The notes under the pieces were generated by a model. It saw only the letters and a list, made by a program, of their open reading frames with translations, searched no databases and was not told the DNA's origin. This document shows positions 6,413 through 13,213 of a stretch of 13,213 bases of DNA, in pieces; within the stretch, counting starts at the first letter, position 1, and every line of letters begins with the position of its first letter. This DNA comes from JAHDCE01 sp051275765 (lineage in GTDB: Bacteria; Bacteroidota; Bacteroidia; Chitinophagales; Saprospiraceae). The position numbers and the translations under genes were made by a program. The stretch covers positions 1-13,213 of the forward strand of contig JBNMOV010000094.1 of NCBI GenBank assembly GCA_051275765.1, read 5' to 3'.

Positions 6413-7411
6413 ATGAAAGTAATTATTCCTGTAGCTGGAGTAGGAACAAGGCTTAGACCGCATACCTACACTCAACCTAAACCACTCATCCCAGTGGCAG
6501 GGAAACCTATTATTTCTTTCATCATAGATAGTCTGGTAGCTGCTGGTGTAACTGATTTTGTATTTGTAATAGGTCACCTTGGGGAAAAGATAAGATTGTA
6601 TCTTGAAAAGCGATATCCTAGCCTGAATAAGGAATTTGTCGTGCAGGAAAATCGCTTAGGTTTAGGTCATGCTATCTGGACGGCTAGAGGAACGCTCAAG
6701 GATGTAGATGAACTCTTCATCATATTAGGAGATACGATTTACGATACTAATCTAGATCATTTTATCCATTCCGAACGCTCCTGTGTAGGAGTAAGGAAAG
6801 TGAGCGATCCATCTAATTTCGGTGTAGCAGAAATAGGCGATAATGGCAAGGTATCCAAAATGGTAGAAAAACCAAAAATCCCAAAATCTAATATGGCACT
6901 TGTTGGGCTATATAAGATAAACGAGGTAGATATTTTAGTAGAATCATTAGACAAGTTAATATCCAAGGATATTCGCACTAATGATGAATACCAACTTACA
7001 GATGCCTTAATGATGATGGTTAAACAAGGTGTAGATTTCGATCCGCTTACGATTAATAATTGGTATGATTGTGGCAAAAAAGAGGTTTTGCTAGAGACGA
7101 ATACCATGTTATTAAAAAAGAAAAATTTCGCGTCTACGAATCTGCCTAGTTATTATAATACCATCGTCATACATCCTGTAGCGATAGGTAAAAATTGCAA
7201 CATAACCAACTCTATCGTAGGACCTCATGTCACCATTGGTGATAATACGGTTATTCGTCATTCTGTGGTGAGCGATTCCATTATTGGCAATTATGCCCAA
7301 ATAGAAGAAATCGTCCTCAAAGAATCTGTCATTGGTAATGATACCTCTATTAAAGGCTTCCGCCAATCTTTGAATATTGGAGATAATACGGAGATCGATT
7401 TTAGTAAGTAA
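6413..7411 (+). CDS. Sugar-1-phosphate nucleotidyltransferase with left-handed beta-helix tail
   Basis: The 332-residue protein starts with the pyrophosphorylase signature VAGVGTRLRPHT, then QPKPLIPVAGKP (Lys23 in the conserved PKP). GDTIYDT supplies the metal-binding Asp107, and VEKP (151-154) and WYDCG (217-221) are the conserved later motifs. Residues about 250-328 contain the hexapeptide pattern of a left-handed beta-helix (IGKNCNI, IVGPHVTIGDNTVI, SIIGNYAQI, SVIGNDTSI). This combination is found in glucose-1-phosphate thymidylyl/uridylyltransferase and archaeal-type GlmU-like proteins, which make NDP-sugars for cell-surface glycans. The usual cap acetyltransferase residues are not recognised, so the helix is probably structural. 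Substrate (dTTP or UTP; glucose, mannose or GlcNAc) is undetermined. No other sugar genes are adjacent, which suggests a housekeeping enzyme. The ATG is the first possible start, directly after the likely promoter. Confidence 0.88.
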   Translation: MKVIIPVAGVGTRLRPHTYTQPKPLIPVAGKPIISFIIDSLVAAGVTDFVFVIGHLGEKIRLYLEKRYPSLNKEFVVQENRLGLGHAIWTARGTLKDVDELFIILGDTIYDTNLDHFIHSERSCVGVRKVSDPSNFGVAEIGDNGKVSKMVEKPKIPKSNMALVGLYKINEVDILVESLDKLISKDIRTNDEYQLTDALMMMVKQGVDFDPLTINNWYDCGKKEVLLETNTMLLKKKNFASTNLPSYYNTIVIHPVAIGKNCNITNSIVGPHVTIGDNTVIRHSVVSDSIIGNYAQIEEIVLKESVIGNDTSIKGFRQSLNIGDNTEIDFSK

Positions 7412-7412
7412 T

Positions 7413-7497
7413 TAACGGTCTGACGAGTAAATTTTGAGCAAATAAATAATGTCAAACCTCTTTTTTCTCTAATTGTAGTTATTCGTCTGACTGTTAC
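7413..7497 (+). repeat. Imperfect inverted repeat after the nucleotidyltransferase gene
   Basis: An 18-nt left arm (7413-7430, TTAACG-type start then GTCTGACGAGTAA) pairs with 7480-7497 at all but one position if two G-U pairs are allowed, so it is more stable in the plus-strand RNA. The 49-nt loop is AT-rich. It starts immediately after the stop codon of the preceding gene and may aid termination or protect the 3' end, but no T tract follows. Confidence 0.5.
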
Positions 7498-7587
7498 AAC
7501 TTCACTACGCAATTAGATACTTCCCTTAAAGTTATCCACAATACATATCTGTTTCTGTTTCAACTAACGTTTACCTTTTTAAAATTC

Positions 7588-9051
7588 ATGAGAAATGGTA
7601 CAGATCCTCGCAAATCCACTATATATATCTATCAATCTACTCCAAACCAACCTTGGAATCAAAAACGCTTACAATATCTTTTCAGAAGATTAGCCTATGG
7701 CATTCCTTTGAGGAAGCAAGAAAGGCTTTTGGAATCATCTCCAGAAAAAATCATTGACTATATTATTGATAAGGCTATAAGACCATCTTATACTCCTGCA
7801 CCAAAATGGGCAGATTGGACGATAAAAAATTACAAAAAAATAAATGGGAATATTAATGATAAACTAGTAGAAAAACATGCTGAAGAATGGGCTAGTGCTA
7901 CCATAAAGGGAATGCAGAAAAAAGGCTTTAGAGAGAAAGTCGTTTTATTTTGGAGTAATCATTTCGTGACTGCATTTTGGAATTATGAAAGTCCTTTGAT
8001 GTTGAGAAATTATCATAAGGTATTACAAAAATATGCACTAGGGAATTTCAAGGAATTTGTACAAAAAATAGGCCTAACTCCTGCTATGTTAATTTATCTA
8101 GATGGTATTGAAAATTCTGTAGAACAGCCTAATGAAAACTACGCAAGAGAATTATTAGAACTCTTCACGCTTGGAAGAGATAATGGTTATTCACAAAAGG
8201 ATATTGCAGAAATAGCTAGAGCATTTTCTGGTTATGATGTGGAGGATTGGACAAAAGTCTATTTGGATAAAGAACGACAAGATAGAGGGCAAAAAACTAT
8301 TTTTGGTAAAACAGGCAATTGGAATTATGATGATGTCATTGATTTACTTTTTGAAGAAAAAGGGCAATTCATTGCTAAACATATTTGTAGAGAAATATAT
8401 CAAGCATTCGTCTATCATGAAGCGGATGAGAGCATCGTAAATGAACTGGCAAAAACATTTATTCATCATGATTTTGAACTCGCTCCTGTATTTAGACAAT
8501 TATTTAAAAGTGAACATTTTTTTTCTGATGAAATTATAGGAACACAAATTAAAAGTCCTCTTGATCTCATGCTTACTTTCATCAATGAGTTGGATATAAA
8601 AATTGATGATGACGAAAAGTATTTTGAATTATTTGAAAGCGGATATTGGACAGGACAAGCTTTATTTAATCCGCCAGATGTGTCTGGATGGAAAGGGCAA
8701 CATACTTGGATAGATGCTACCAAACTCACTAGAAGATGGGAAGTTCTCGAAGGTATTCTCTATGAAGGCATAGGCGATAAAAATATAAGGACACTCATCA
8801 CTTTTACTAAAAAAATCACCAACGAAACTAAAGATCCAGCCATCATCGTCAAAACAATCGTAGATTATTTCCTACCTAAAGGGTTGCAAACAGCAGCAGA
8901 TTATGAAAGAGCTGTGGAAAAATTTAAAGAAGAATGGCCAAAGGATGTATTCAAAAATGGATGGTGGAATCTCGATAGAGAAGATACTGAATGGCAGGTA
9001 GCTGCATTGATTACTTATTTATTCAGACTACCTGAATTTCATCTTTGTTAA
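7588..9051 (+). CDS. DUF1800 family protein
   Basis: The 487-residue product has the DUF1800 hallmarks: RLQYLFRRLAYG at the N-terminus (27-38), LFWSNHFV (about 119-126), the central PNENYARELLELFTLG followed by QKDIAEIARAFSGY, and NPPDVSGWKGQ toward the C-terminus. DUF1800 proteins have no proven biochemical activity. They are typically encoded next to DUF1501 proteins, as here, and are thought to act at the cell surface or in matrix assembly. Unlike many relatives this one has no signal peptide or lipobox: the N-terminus is polar. It may stay in the cytosol or be carried out with its Tat-exported partner, an inference from gene order. The 109-bp gap to the next gene has no terminator, so the two are probably cotranscribed. 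Confidence 0.92.
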   Translation: MRNGTDPRKSTIYIYQSTPNQPWNQKRLQYLFRRLAYGIPLRKQERLLESSPEKIIDYIIDKAIRPSYTPAPKWADWTIKNYKKINGNINDKLVEKHAEEWASATIKGMQKKGFREKVVLFWSNHFVTAFWNYESPLMLRNYHKVLQKYALGNFKEFVQKIGLTPAMLIYLDGIENSVEQPNENYARELLELFTLGRDNGYSQKDIAEIARAFSGYDVEDWTKVYLDKERQDRGQKTIFGKTGNWNYDDVIDLLFEEKGQFIAKHICREIYQAFVYHEADESIVNELAKTFIHHDFELAPVFRQLFKSEHFFSDEIIGTQIKSPLDLMLTFINELDIKIDDDEKYFELFESGYWTGQALFNPPDVSGWKGQHTWIDATKLTRRWEVLEGILYEGIGDKNIRTLITFTKKITNETKDPAIIVKTIVDYFLPKGLQTAADYERAVEKFKEEWPKDVFKNGWWNLDREDTEWQVAALITYLFRLPEFHLC

Positions 9052-9160
9052 TTAGATATTGAGATTTAGAGATGTAGAGATTTTTAGATAAAATATGCTT
9101 CTCAAAACTACGTAAAAATATCATTATCAAAAATTGTCCAATTAGTTTAAACCACTCATT

Positions 9161-10447
9161 ATGTGCGACCATTATAGAAAAGGAACTCGTTTACAAGAAG
9201 GAAATTTGCATGAACGAGATCATCGACTTTGGACAAGAAGAGATTTTATTAGTAAAAGTAGCCTACTCGCTGGAGCATCTTTATTTCTATCTCAATTACC
9301 TATTCGAGCATTTGCTAAAAGTCCACTAGCTTTAGATTCCAATAATAAAAACATCCTCGTTCTAATCCAGCTCAAAGGCGGAAATGATGGATTGAATACC
9401 ATTATTCCTTATTACGATTTTGGAAGATATAAATCATTACGCCCTAAAATTCATGTTTCAAAAAGTGATTCTATTCAACTGAATAATGATTTCGGAATGC
9501 ACCAAGCTATGACACCATTAAAATCATTGTGGGACAAAGGCATGATGAAAATTATCAATAATGTAGGCTACCCAAATCCTAATATGTCGCATTTTAGATC
9601 TAAGGATATTTGGACGACATCTAGCGATTCTCATAAAATGGAAAGCACTGGATGGTTAGGAAGATTCTTAGAAAATGAAAAATCAACTAATGGAATTCCA
9701 CCTGCCATTGAAATAGGAGGAGAAAGTAATCTTTCTTTCCAAAGTAAAATAGGACAACTTTCGCTCAATGTCGAAAATCCTAAGCATCTATATAAGATAG
9801 CACAATCAGGAGAACATTTTGAAAGGTTAGCTCATAGTTCTAAGTATAACAAGGAATTAGATTTCATTAGATCTGTTTGCAACTCTACAAAGCAATACGC
9901 CAAATCAATAAAAGAAGCTGACAACAGAGGAAAAGTAGAAGCAGATTATAAAGGCAATAGCTTATCCAAGCAATTGAAACAAGTCGCCAAACTCATTAAA
10001 GGAAATTTAGGTTCAAGGGTTTATATGGTAACTTTGGATGGTTTCGATACGCACGCATCCCAAAGCTGGAAACATGAAAACCTATTGAAAGAATTATCTG
10101 AAGGAATTCATTCCTTTTACAATGATTTATCTCCTACAAAATTACAAAACCAAGTGACAACTATGACTTTCTCAGAGTTTGGAAGAAGAATAGAAGAAAA
10201 TGGTTCGAGAGGAACCGACCATGGCACAGCCGCACCTGTAATGATGTTTGGCGGAGGATTAGGCGAAAGTAAAATATTAGGAACTCCTCCAGATTTTAAC
10301 CATTTAGACAATGATAAAAACCTGATTCATTCCACAGATTTCAGACAAATTTATTCGTCTGTACTGCAAGATTGGATGGGATCGAATAGCAAACAATCGC
10401 AACAAATCATCAAAGGAGATTTCAAACGAGTTAAAGGTTTGTTTTGA
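9161..10447 (+). CDS. DUF1501 family protein, Tat-exported
   Basis: The 428-residue protein opens with a twin-arginine signal: after a 24-residue polar lead comes TRRDFISKSSLLAGASLFL (25-43), with RAFA just before the probable cleavage near 52. The DUF1501 domain follows: LVLIQLKGGNDGLNTIIP (66-83), NPNMSHF (138-145), VTLDGFDTHASQ (290-301), MTFSEFGRRIEENGSRGTDH (335-354) and GTAAPVMMFGGGL. The family is related to the alkaline-phosphatase/sulfatase fold, and the Asp/His-rich motifs resemble its metal-binding positions, but no activity is established. It follows the DUF1800 gene on the same strand and precedes the T9SS cargo gene by 59 bp. Tat export implies folding or cofactor loading before export. 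Confidence 0.93.
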   Translation: MCDHYRKGTRLQEGNLHERDHRLWTRRDFISKSSLLAGASLFLSQLPIRAFAKSPLALDSNNKNILVLIQLKGGNDGLNTIIPYYDFGRYKSLRPKIHVSKSDSIQLNNDFGMHQAMTPLKSLWDKGMMKIINNVGYPNPNMSHFRSKDIWTTSSDSHKMESTGWLGRFLENEKSTNGIPPAIEIGGESNLSFQSKIGQLSLNVENPKHLYKIAQSGEHFERLAHSSKYNKELDFIRSVCNSTKQYAKSIKEADNRGKVEADYKGNSLSKQLKQVAKLIKGNLGSRVYMVTLDGFDTHASQSWKHENLLKELSEGIHSFYNDLSPTKLQNQVTTMTFSEFGRRIEENGSRGTDHGTAAPVMMFGGGLGESKILGTPPDFNHLDNDKNLIHSTDFRQIYSSVLQDWMGSNSKQSQQIIKGDFKRVKGLF

Positions 10448-10494
10448 TTCTGTCATATCTGCTATTTAATTCCATCGCAATATAGAATTTAGCG

Positions 10495-10502
10495 TATTTT
10501 TG
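10495..10502 (+). promoter_or_regulatory. -7 box abutting the CHU_C-domain gene (leaderless mRNA candidate)
   Basis: TATTTTTG is a perfect TAnnTTTG ending 4 nt before the ATG at 10507. A start at this promoter would give a transcript with essentially no 5' leader. It also suggests the gene can be transcribed independently of the DUF1800-DUF1501 pair. Confidence 0.5.
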
Positions 10503-10506
10503 TAGG

Positions 10507-12441
10507 ATGGGAAAACGACATTGCTTAACAATACTCTTTTGGACAGTCCTTCTTATTTGGACACAACCATCCTATTCCCAAACATTTTTTGCTAATAATA
10601 GTGATGGCAATCTAATTTCATTGGATATCAATGGCTGTACCACTTCTACTGTCATTGGCATTGGTTCTTATACAGATATTGCTACTCATCCAGATGGTAA
10701 TTTGTACGCTGTAAAGTCTAACGGACAGCTTTTTCGCATTAATACTGCCAGTGGCACTGCGAATCTAGTATCTAGCTTTCCTGGTAGTCAATATTATGCG
10801 CTCACTGCTGATTCTAATGGAGATATTTATGCCGCTTCTGGCAGTGGAGCTTTGGCTTCTTACAATCCTACTTCCAATACAAGTAGTTCTTATCCTAATA
10901 TGGGCTATGGAGCGTCTGGTGATTTGACTTTCTACCAAGGAGATATGTATATGGCAGCCACGAATAATACCATGGTAAGGATAGACAAGAATAATCCTAA
11001 TAACAATGTGGAAGTCATTGACTTCTCATCTGCCAATGTCACTATTTTCGGAATAGTGAGTGCTGTAAATGGCTGTGATGTACAGACTTATGCCATTTCT
11101 GATGATAATTCTTCCAAAGTCTATGAAATAGATTGGGACAATCAAGCTTTCAATTTTGTATGTACTGTTCCCCATCGAATTTATGGTGGTGCGAGTGAAT
11201 TTGAATTCAATGCTTCTGCTGATTTTATTACGCTAGACAATATCGATATACAAGCAGACTGTGGAGATACTTCTGCTAACATCAGCATTACTGCCAATAG
11301 TGTAAATGGTGGATTAAATTATAGTCTAAACAATACCTCTACTCAAGGAAATGGTAATTTCAACAATGTAGCTTTTGGAGATTATACCGTTTTATTGACA
11401 GATAGTAATGGCTGTACAAAAACAGAGGATTTCACTGTCGCTCCTCCTAGCAATATTACTATTGATAATATAGAAGTCAATGATGTGACTTGTGGCGAAA
11501 CCAATGGTTCTATTCTCGTGGAAGCGAGTAGTACAGATGGTGGAATTCTGTATAGTTTGGATGGTATTAATTTTTCTACTACTAATTTTTTTGAAAATAT
11601 TCCGCCAGATAATTACACGATGACAATAATGGATAATAGTGGTTGTACGGCTTCTATTGATGCCAATATTACAGAAACTACACCTATCGAATTATTGTCA
11701 GTAAATCCTACACCAACTTCATGTGGAGGAAATAATGGCAGTATTAATATTGAAATAAATGACAATGGAAATACTGTATTCTTCAGTTTAGATAATCTTG
11801 ATTTTTTTACCATTAATTCTTTTAATAATTTACAAAGTGGCAATTATACTGTTTATATTGCAGATGAAAATGATTGCTTAATTCAAGAAGATGTAACTAT
11901 TAATCCTAGTGATGAATTGATTTTAAATGATATCGAAATAACGCTTACGGATTGTGGAGAAAATAATGGAGTTGTGATGATAGATGCCTTTGGTGGAGAG
12001 AATATTATTTTGAATTACAATCTCAGTGGCACAGAAAATAATACAGGAATCTTCGACGAATTAGGAGCAGGTGAATTTGAAGTAAATATCAGTACAAGTG
12101 GAGGCTGTGAAATAGGCTCCTACCCTATATCTATAGGTGATCCTTGTGGAATCTATATTCCTAATACATTCACACCAAACGAAGATGGATACAATGATGT
12201 TTTTAAATTATATTCTCCTACAGAAGTACAAATTCTAGAATTATTAATTTTCGATAGATGGGGAGGATTAATCCATCGTGATGCGAATTACTCATCATCT
12301 GAGCTAAGAGGTTGGAAAGGAAAAAGAAAAGGGAAACAAGCTCCTTCTGAAGTATTTATTTATATGTTCAGAATTATAAAAAATGGTAAGGAGCAATTAC
12401 TTAAAGGGGATATTACTGTTATTAATTTAGTAAATAATTAA
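10507..12441 (+). CDS. Secreted repeat protein with gliding-motility C-terminal domain (T9SS type B cargo)
   Basis: The 644-residue protein has a Sec signal peptide (1-24, hydrophobic core TILFWTVLLIW, cut near SYS-QTF). Residues about 25-235 repeat short strands with DGNLYAV / NGDIYAA motifs, like a beta-propeller. Four Ig-like/SprB-type repeats follow (about 240-315, 317-392, 394-467, 471-545), each with CG near the start and a Cys near the end. The Cys pairs 252/303, 329/380, 406/457 and 483/534 are exactly 51 apart and the repeats exactly 77 apart. The end (about 549-644) is the gliding-motility-associated domain: YIPNTFTPNEDGYNDVFKLY, LLIFDRWGGLIH, GWKGKRKGKQAPSEVFIYMF, GDITVI. This is the type B sorting signal of the type IX secretion system, so the protein should reach the cell surface or medium. 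An adhesin-like role is inferred; the ligand is unknown. Confidence 0.93.
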   Translation: MGKRHCLTILFWTVLLIWTQPSYSQTFFANNSDGNLISLDINGCTTSTVIGIGSYTDIATHPDGNLYAVKSNGQLFRINTASGTANLVSSFPGSQYYALTADSNGDIYAASGSGALASYNPTSNTSSSYPNMGYGASGDLTFYQGDMYMAATNNTMVRIDKNNPNNNVEVIDFSSANVTIFGIVSAVNGCDVQTYAISDDNSSKVYEIDWDNQAFNFVCTVPHRIYGGASEFEFNASADFITLDNIDIQADCGDTSANISITANSVNGGLNYSLNNTSTQGNGNFNNVAFGDYTVLLTDSNGCTKTEDFTVAPPSNITIDNIEVNDVTCGETNGSILVEASSTDGGILYSLDGINFSTTNFFENIPPDNYTMTIMDNSGCTASIDANITETTPIELLSVNPTPTSCGGNNGSINIEINDNGNTVFFSLDNLDFFTINSFNNLQSGNYTVYIADENDCLIQEDVTINPSDELILNDIEITLTDCGENNGVVMIDAFGGENIILNYNLSGTENNTGIFDELGAGEFEVNISTSGGCEIGSYPISIGDPCGIYIPNTFTPNEDGYNDVFKLYSPTEVQILELLIFDRWGGLIHRDANYSSSELRGWKGKRKGKQAPSEVFIYMFRIIKNGKEQLLKGDITVINLVNN

Positions 12442-12709
12442 AAACAACTCGTAATAAGCTCTATTGTAGAGACGCCATATTTTGCATCTTGCCAAACAAA
12501 ACAACGAATGCCAAGTAATTAAAAATTAAGATGTCTTCGTCTAGGATGGATTATTATACACAATCCATTTAAAAAAATTAACAAAACACCACAAATCAAA
12601 TTCAAAATACTAGCAGTATCTTTTCTTAAATGATTCATTATGTTTTAGTATGTAATTACTTTAGATATTACTACTTATCAGTACATTAAATGAAGATTAT
12701 ATACACACA
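12442..12709. other. AT-rich convergent spacer
   Basis: This stretch separates the cargo gene and rpsT. It contains a degenerate inverted repeat beginning GTAGAGACGCC (about 12469) and a 7-bp hairpin ATGGATT/AATCCAT near 12550. The only frame of interest is the 39-codon one listed separately. No intrinsic terminator for the plus-strand gene was recognised. Confidence 0.4.
12519..12638 (-). CDS. Candidate 39-residue membrane peptide
   Basis: ATG at 12638 opens a 39-codon frame ending TAA 12519-12521. It begins MNHLRKDTASILNLICGVLL, continues with a hydrophobic stretch (IFLNGLCIII) and ends HPRRRHLNF: one membrane helix followed by a positively charged tail. It lies beyond the rpsT terminator hairpin on the same strand. 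No promoter box was seen and no family is recognised, so it may be a chance frame. Confidence 0.25.
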   Translation of the reverse strand: MNHLRKDTASILNLICGVLLIFLNGLCIIIHPRRRHLNF

Positions 12710-12747
12710 AGAGATGATAAAGAAGCTATAGTTTCTTTATCATCTCT
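12710..12747 (-). terminator. Terminator-like hairpin downstream of rpsT
   Basis: A perfect 15-bp stem (AGAGATGATAAAGAA and its complement) with an 8-nt loop, 28 nt beyond the rpsT stop. The following T content is modest (TTGTGTG), so termination efficiency is uncertain; it could also stop convergent plus-strand transcripts. Confidence 0.65.
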
Positions 12748-12775
12748 TACCCCGCAATTATATATTGAAAGTCAA

Positions 12776-13027
12776 TTATAAACCAGCAACAAACTTCGTC
12801 AACTTACCTTTTAGGTTAGCTGCTTTGTTGTCGTGGAATTGTCTTCTCTTAGCCAATCTGTCGATCATACTGATCACTTTAGGCAAGAAACTTTCTGCAT
12901 CGGATTTACTTTCCATCCCCCTTAGGTTCTTGATAGCAGTACGAGTACTTTTCTTATAATAACGATTAGCGGTACGACGCTTTTCTGTTTGACGTATTCT
13001 TTTCTTAGCTGACTGGTGATGTGCCAT
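12776..13027 (-). CDS. rpsT: 30S ribosomal protein S20
   Basis: The 83-residue, strongly basic protein begins MAHHQSAKKRIRQTEKRR, the typical bS20 start (S..KR.RQ..KR...N), and contains the helical middle NRYYKKSTRTAIKNL and the C-terminal helix region RLAKRRQFHDNKAANLKGKL. It binds 16S rRNA near the body of the small subunit and is needed for its assembly. The start is placed at 13027 rather than 11 codons earlier because MAHHQSAKKR is the conserved N-terminus, and the earlier frame runs through the promoter region. A good promoter lies 31-61 nt upstream. Length is normal for the family. Confidence 0.96.
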   Translation of the reverse strand: MAHHQSAKKRIRQTEKRRTANRYYKKSTRTAIKNLRGMESKSDAESFLPKVISMIDRLAKRRQFHDNKAANLKGKLTKFVAGL

Positions 13028-13057
13028 AGTATAAATTCTTTTTAAAATTACGGAACG

Positions 13058-13088
13058 CAAAGGTAATCTTTGTTTCTCGTTTGAACAA
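13058..13088 (-). promoter_or_regulatory. Promoter of rpsT
   Basis: On the minus strand, TTG (13086-13088) is followed after 20 nt by TACCTTTG (13058-13065). This is a full Bacteroidota sigma-A promoter: -33 TTG, spacer within 17-23, and -7 TAnnTTTG. Transcription should start about 25 nt before the ATG. Confidence 0.75.
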
Positions 13089-13213
13089 GCTTTATCTACA
13101 ATATTTTATAAAACTTATTCTGAGCCAGCTTTTATATTCATTTTATTATTCTTAAAAACTCTCGCTTAAGCTATAATTAGAGACACAAGCAATTTACAAA
13201 AAAAAATGTTAAA

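Noticed and set aside
12465..12500. Palindromic repeat beginning GTAGAGACGCC, like the GTAGAGACGC-type repeats of some bacteria
   Set aside because: The second arm is degenerate (GCATCTT) and pairs at only about five of seven positions; a single decayed copy is not enough to call.
13028..13060. Upstream start for S20 adding 11 residues
   Set aside because: The added residues overlap the promoter region, and MAHHQSAKKR is the conserved family N-terminus.
1..13213. CRISPR array, phage, toxin-antitoxin or defence system
   Set aside because: No regularly spaced direct repeats, integrase, nuclease or paired small toxin/antitoxin genes were seen.

Overview
The window is low-GC chromosomal DNA from a member of the Bacteroidota, most likely a gliding or surface-dwelling relative of Saprospiria or Cytophagia. 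Evidence: a secreted protein ends in a gliding-motility/type IX secretion (type B) C-terminal domain; several genes and a tRNA are preceded by the Bacteroidota -7 promoter box TAnnTTTG; there are no Shine-Dalgarno sites; and a DUF1800-DUF1501 gene pair is present. The exact genus cannot be read from the sequence.

Layout. 1-778 (minus): N-terminal part of a GAF/SpoIIE-type PP2C phosphatase that runs off the left edge. 1003-1090 (minus): tRNA-Leu(GAG) with its own promoter and terminator. 1491-1937 (plus): a small exported SPOR-like protein with a strong terminator. 2003-2672: a region without a large gene, holding a possible decayed peptide gene, a 159-bp inverted-repeat element (E1) and a possible 23-residue membrane peptide. 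2673-3887 (minus): the ribosome-associated GTPase HflX. 4123-4535 (minus): a small membrane-protein gene split by a second copy of the same element (E2). 4809-6260 (plus): an aldehyde dehydrogenase. 6413-7411 (plus): a sugar-1-phosphate nucleotidyltransferase with a left-handed beta-helix tail. 7588-10447 (plus): the DUF1800 and DUF1501 pair. 10507-12441 (plus): a repeat-rich T9SS cargo protein. 12776-13027 (minus): ribosomal protein S20 (rpsT), read convergently.

Most of the genes are single transcription units separated by hairpin terminators. The plausible functional group is DUF1800-DUF1501 plus the CHU_C-domain protein: consecutive, same strand, and aimed at the cell envelope. The best new observation is the E1/E2 family of non-coding, long-palindromic, MITE-like elements. 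The two share nearly identical length, an identical core position, the same asymmetric mismatch at terminal-repeat position 19, and 3-bp TWA target duplications. Removing E2 and one TAA copy restores an uninterrupted 83-codon gene, which shows E2 inserted into that gene.
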